Positions 49,846 through 52,393 of a DNA stretch of 52,393 bases are shown in pieces; position 1 is the stretch's first letter; each line of letters begins with the position of its first letter. Source of the stretch: CAZCFB01 sp964511535 (lineage in GTDB: Bacteria; Myxococcota_A; Polyangia; GCA-2747355; CAZCFB01); assembly GCA_964511535.1 (NCBI GenBank), contig CAZEFW010000050.1, forward strand, positions 1 to 52,393, in the 5' to 3' direction. The translations under genes were made by a program, and so were the position numbers. The notes beneath the pieces were generated by a model. That model ran no database searches. It saw nothing but the letters and a program-made list of their open reading frames with translations, and was not told the DNA's origin.

Positions 49846-50070
49846 TCACCCCCCCTCCCCCTCACCTTCCGCCTCCCACTCCAGCAGGTCCCCCGGCTGG
49901 CATTGCAGCTCCCGGCACAGCGCCTCCAGCGTGGAGAAACGGATCGCCTTGACCTTGCCGGTCTTGAGCTTGCTCAGGTTCGCCTGGGTCAGGCCCACCC
50001 GCTCGGCCAGCTCCAGGCCGCGCAGCTTGCGCATGGCCATCATCACGTCGAGTCGAACGATGATGGGCAT
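49846..50070 (-). CDS. small XRE-type helix-turn-helix regulator
   Basis: A 74-residue Cro/C1-type DNA-binding protein close to the YozG subgroup: LDVMMAMRKLRGLELAERVG, LTQANLSKLKTGKVKAIRF and LEALCRELQCQPGDLLEW form the four-helix HTH. It begins one base after the stop codon of the upstream membrane-protein gene, so the two are cotranscribed. YozG-type regulators usually pair with a small DUF2975-type membrane protein. It may bind the palindrome at 50434. Confidence 0.88.
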   Translation of the reverse strand: MPIIVRLDVMMAMRKLRGLELAERVGLTQANLSKLKTGKVKAIRFSTLEALCRELQCQPGDLLEWEAEGEGEGG

Positions 50071-50071
50071 C

Positions 50072-50371
50072 TCAGACGATCTCCTGCATCTCCCGGATCA
50101 ACGCGGCGATGGCCTCGAAGGCGTCTCCAGCGCGCCGGGCCAGCCAGGACATGATCCAGTAGCCGATTGCGCTTGAGGCTGTTCCCGCTGCATCGCCCAG
50201 CACCGGGCCGTACTCGCCTGCGCGTGGTCCGAGCAAGGGCAACAGCTTGAGCCCGCCGACCACGATCATCAGGATTCCAAAGACCATCAGCACGATGCTG
50301 ATCACCCGAAATCCGTTGGCTCCCTGGCTAATGTCATTGAGCTTCGTCTCGAGCAGCTGGCTGTTTTCCAT
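50072..50371 (-). CDS. small membrane protein paired with the HTH regulator
   Basis: A 99-residue protein with one clear membrane segment (residues about 22-43, VISIVLMVFGILMIVVGGLKL) and a second, weaker hydrophobic helix (ASSAIGYWIMSWLARR), then an amphipathic end (AFEAIAALIREMQEIV). It is shorter than DUF2975 proteins, the usual partner of YozG-like regulators. GGACGGAGGTGACC precedes the start. The base composition is lower in GC than its neighbours, which fits a mobile two-gene module. Confidence 0.78.
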   Translation of the reverse strand: MENSQLLETKLNDISQGANGFRVISIVLMVFGILMIVVGGLKLLPLLGPRAGEYGPVLGDAAGTASSAIGYWIMSWLARRAGDAFEAIAALIREMQEIV

Positions 50372-50398
50372 GGGTCACCTCCGTCCGTTGATGAACAG

Positions 50399-50426
50399 AA
50401 TGTAGCCGCAGGATTGTTGCTGTCAA
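50399..50426 (-). promoter_or_regulatory. sigma-70 type promoter for the HTH/membrane-protein operon
   Basis: On the minus strand TTGACA (50426-50421, perfect -35) and TACATT (50404-50399) are 16 bases apart. The start codon is 28 bases downstream of the -10. Confidence 0.65.
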
Positions 50427-50433
50427 TGCATTA

Positions 50434-50452
50434 ATTATCGTTTGTCGATAAT
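50434..50452. promoter_or_regulatory. palindrome upstream of the HTH operon, candidate operator
   Basis: ATTATCG-TTTGT-CGATAAT, 7-bp perfect arms, lies seven bases upstream of the -35 hexamer. It is AT-rich in a GC-rich genome and the right size for a dimeric HTH protein. Confidence 0.5.
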
Positions 50453-50604
50453 TTTTTATCGCAAGACCGGCGAAGGCGCCCCCGGTAACCGATGCCGCTC
50501 TGAGCAGCGCTATTGAAATGCCGGGCTTCGCCTCATGGTCCGAGCTCCCAACGTCAGGCGGCCGCTGGCAGCGGCAATTTGGCGCGCCGGGGTATCATGG
50601 CCCC

Positions 50605-51264
50605 ATGACGCGCCCGCCGCTCAAGCGCACGCTCCTCTCCCTGGCCGGCCTCCTGCTGCTCCTTGGGGCCGGCGGCTTCGGGCTGGTGGTCTACAAGGAT
50701 CAGCGCTGGGTGCAGACGCCACCCTACACGCCGCCTGCCGGTGCCACCCTACAGACCCTGGTCGTGCACTATTCGCGCAGCGGGAACACCCTCGGCGCGG
50801 CCCGCGAGGTGGCGCGGCACTTCGGCGCGCGCATGGTGGGGATCGAGGCGCCGGCCTATCCCCGTACGCTGGCAGGCCAGCGCAAGGCCGGCGCGGACGC
50901 CGCCGCGAAGCTGACCCGCACCAAGATCAGCCACCCGCCCGTGCAGCCCGGGAGGTACCGGCTGGTGTTCCTCTGCGCGCCCACCTGGTGGTACCGGCCC
51001 GCGGTCCCGCTGTGGACCTTCGTCGAGGACCATGACTTTGGCGGCAAACCGGTCTTCCTGCTGCTCACCGGAAACAGCCGCTACAAGCAGAAGCTGGTTG
51101 ACCGGTTCGCGGCCCTGGTGCGACGCCACAACGGCCGCTTCATCGGCCACCTTTTCGTCCGCCGCGGCCGCGTCCTGTGGCAAAAGACCCCGGCCGAGGT
51201 GGCGGCCGAGGTGCGCTCCGCCCTGCGCGCGCGGGCTGACTTGTGGCCCATTTCGGCCCGCTGA
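50605..51264 (+). CDS. membrane-anchored flavodoxin-like protein
   Basis: A 219-residue protein with an N-terminal membrane segment (about residues 8-27) and a flavodoxin fold after it: VVHYSRSGNTLGAAREVARH (the FMN phosphate loop, about 52-71), YRLVFLCAPTWWYRPAVPLW near 115-134, and KPVFLLLTGNSR. It would carry electrons on FMN, on the outer side of the membrane if the anchor is a signal anchor. A trailing basic segment is unusual. The start at 50605 was chosen because it puts the hydrophobic segment directly at the N-terminus. Confidence 0.8.
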   Translation: MTRPPLKRTLLSLAGLLLLLGAGGFGLVVYKDQRWVQTPPYTPPAGATLQTLVVHYSRSGNTLGAAREVARHFGARMVGIEAPAYPRTLAGQRKAGADAAAKLTRTKISHPPVQPGRYRLVFLCAPTWWYRPAVPLWTFVEDHDFGGKPVFLLLTGNSRYKQKLVDRFAALVRRHNGRFIGHLFVRRGRVLWQKTPAEVAAEVRSALRARADLWPISAR

Positions 51265-51451
51265 GTTGTACGCTGGCCCCACACCTGGTCAGGAGGCTGA
51301 CGATGCCGCGAGGGATGGGGCGTTCCTGGCGGACAAGTTCATCGCGCCCACGCTCAAGTGCAGCTGGACCAAGTATGGCGTCTGGACCACGCCGACCTAG
51401 TGGTGCCGGCCAACCCGGCCAACCGCCCCTGCGCCCCGTCGCGGCGCCCCT

Positions 51452-52393
51452 CTACTTCACCTTGCACCGTGACCGCTTGGAGCCGCTGTAGGTGGTGATC
51501 ACCGACGCCGAGTTCATGTACCCCTGCAGCCGATAGGTCTTGTGGCTGCCGTTGTACTGGGTGCAGCCGGAGCACATGTTGCCCCAGCGGTAGTACTTGG
51601 TGCCGATGGGGAAGCCGCAGTTGCTCTTGTAGGTGGCGCCGAAGTAGCAGTTGTTGAGCTTGTCGTTGGCCTTGAACCCCAGCGCCGCGCAGGTGCTCAT
51701 GGTCTGGCCCGCCACCTTGCGCAGGGTGTCGATGGGGTAGTTGCCGCTGCTGGACCGCAGGGCCCACAGCTCGCACACCCCCGCCGAGTAGAGCAGCCGG
51801 TTGACCATCTTGATGTTCAGCTTGGAGCCCTCGCGCGTCTTGCCCGAGCGCGTGCCCTGCACCTCGCTGCACAGCGTCGACTTGAGCTGCATGTCGCAGT
51901 ACACCCGCACCGCGGAGCTGCCCGAGCCGATCCAGTAGACGCCGTCGCCGGACGAGGAGTAGGTGTTTTTCTGCGAGGCGCAGCTCGACCGCGCGGCCAC
52001 GCACTTGCCAGTCACGCAGTTGAACGCCTTGTTGCAGTGGTCCAGGGTGGTGCACGCGCACACCTTGCTCTTGCACGAGGCCGTGACGCAGTCGCCGCCC
52101 GCCTTGCACCCCTCGCCGTAAGCGCACTTGGGGCAGGTGCCGCCGCCGCAGTCCACGTCGGTCTCCGCCCCGTTTTGCGTCTTGTCCGTGCAGCTCGCAG
52201 CAGCGCAGACGCCGTTTTTGCACACGCCGCTGTCGCAGTCGCCGGAGCCGCTGCACTTCTTTTTGGCCGCGCACTTGGGGCATGCGCCGCCCCCGCAGTC
52301 CACGTCGGTCTCCGTCCCGTTGTGCACCTTGTCCGTGCAGGTCGGCTTGGCGCACGCGCCCCCCTGGCACACGCCGCTGAGGCAGTCGCCCGC
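51452..52393 (-). CDS. Cys-rich repeat protein with fibrinogen-like domain, 5' end beyond window
   Basis: The visible 313 residues are read to the window end without a start codon being required, so the N-terminus lies outside. Two or more ETDVDCGGGxCPKC repeats with CxSGVCxNGVC are followed by a domain with SSSGDGVYWIGSGSSAVRVY and YCDMQ, as in fibrinogen/collagen-C-like domains, where GVYxI and VYCDM are the hallmark. The C-terminal half has many Cys. This combination is typical of deltaproteobacterial surface proteins and may bind glycans. It is convergent with the flavodoxin-like gene (187 bases between stops). Confidence 0.8.
   Translation of the reverse strand, partial: AGDCLSGVCQGGACAKPTCTDKVHNGTETDVDCGGGACPKCAAKKKCSGSGDCDSGVCKNGVCAAASCTDKTQNGAETDVDCGGGTCPKCAYGEGCKAGGDCVTASCKSKVCACTTLDHCNKAFNCVTGKCVAARSSCASQKNTYSSSGDGVYWIGSGSSAVRVYCDMQLKSTLCSEVQGTRSGKTREGSKLNIKMVNRLLYSAGVCELWALRSSSGNYPIDTLRKVAGQTMSTCAALGFKANDKLNNCYFGATYKSNCGFPIGTKYYRWGNMCSGCTQYNGSHKTYRLQGYMNSASVITTYSGSKRSRCKVK

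Noticed and set aside
51303..51491. Short ORF with CAGGAGG upstream, and an overlapping frame ending near 51400 with protein-like sequence
   Set aside because: Runs into the convergent Cys-rich gene and has no recognisable domain; neither frame is clearly coding. It could be a gene remnant but the evidence is too thin to list.

Overview
The window looks like chromosome from a GC-rich member of the Myxococcota or a neighbouring deltaproteobacterial lineage, possibly a metagenome-assembled genome. The signs are a von Willebrand (VWA) protein with a MYXO-CTERM-like tail, a Ser/Thr kinase with an HRDVSP catalytic loop, two AgmX/PglI-like proteins, Cys-rich DPCT/ETDVDCGGG repeat proteins, many lipoproteins with Asp/Ala/Gly linkers, and a good sigma-54 promoter. 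No phage, transposase, CRISPR array or rRNA is visible. One tRNA-Thr is cut by the left edge and one Cys-rich gene by the right edge.

Layout. 1-5450: tRNA-Thr, a TPR lipoprotein, a YjbQ-like protein, a Ser/Thr kinase and a uracil phosphoribosyltransferase. 5456-12572: a secreted VWA protein; a membrane protein; a leftward operon (AgmX-like protein, double-receiver protein, uridine kinase); and divergent from it a PilT/PilU ATPase. 12625-16543: an outer-membrane barrel protein, a tiny membrane protein and a four-repeat lipoprotein. 16669-19967: a leftward ECF sigma cassette with a single-pass membrane protein and an outer-membrane barrel that share a glycogen-binding-like domain. 20153-25732: divergent from it, a tightly overlapped operon of PqqD-like RRE protein, ATP-grasp enzyme, group III PLP decarboxylase, urea-transporter/M23 peptidase fusion and TPR protein. 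25899-33936: an HExxH lipoprotein, then a leftward operon with an S9 peptidase and a cystathionine-synthase-family enzyme. 34048-37316: a B12-type radical SAM enzyme and a PNGase F-like lipoprotein. 37479-47899: a CARDB-repeat lipoprotein, an MMPL/RND protein, an FG-GAP/ASPIC lipoprotein, a flavin reductase and a propeller-like lipoprotein. 47969-52393: secreted proteins (one with a sigma-54 promoter), a small HTH/membrane-protein module, a membrane-anchored flavodoxin-like protein and the truncated Cys-rich gene.

The most novel candidate is the 20153-25732 operon. Its PLP decarboxylase starts with an N-terminal tail resembling the YxxPxL leader motif that RiPP peptides use to bind PqqD-type RRE domains, and the operon's first gene encodes a stand-alone PqqD domain. 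An enzyme that itself carries a leader tag suggests recruitment or modification of a whole protein by RRE logic. The companion genes have a cell-wall flavour (DAP-decarboxylase-like, ATP-grasp ligase-like, M23 peptidase).

Other structure not explained by genes: three pairs of ~47-bp nested palindromes in intergenic spaces; heptamer (GCTTGAG) runs after two genes; a 10-bp-stem hairpin between convergent genes; a perfect palindrome between the sigma cassette and the PqqD operon; and a CSDDD signature directly after the lipobox in three lipoproteins. Functions are assigned from recognisable motifs only; no database search was run.
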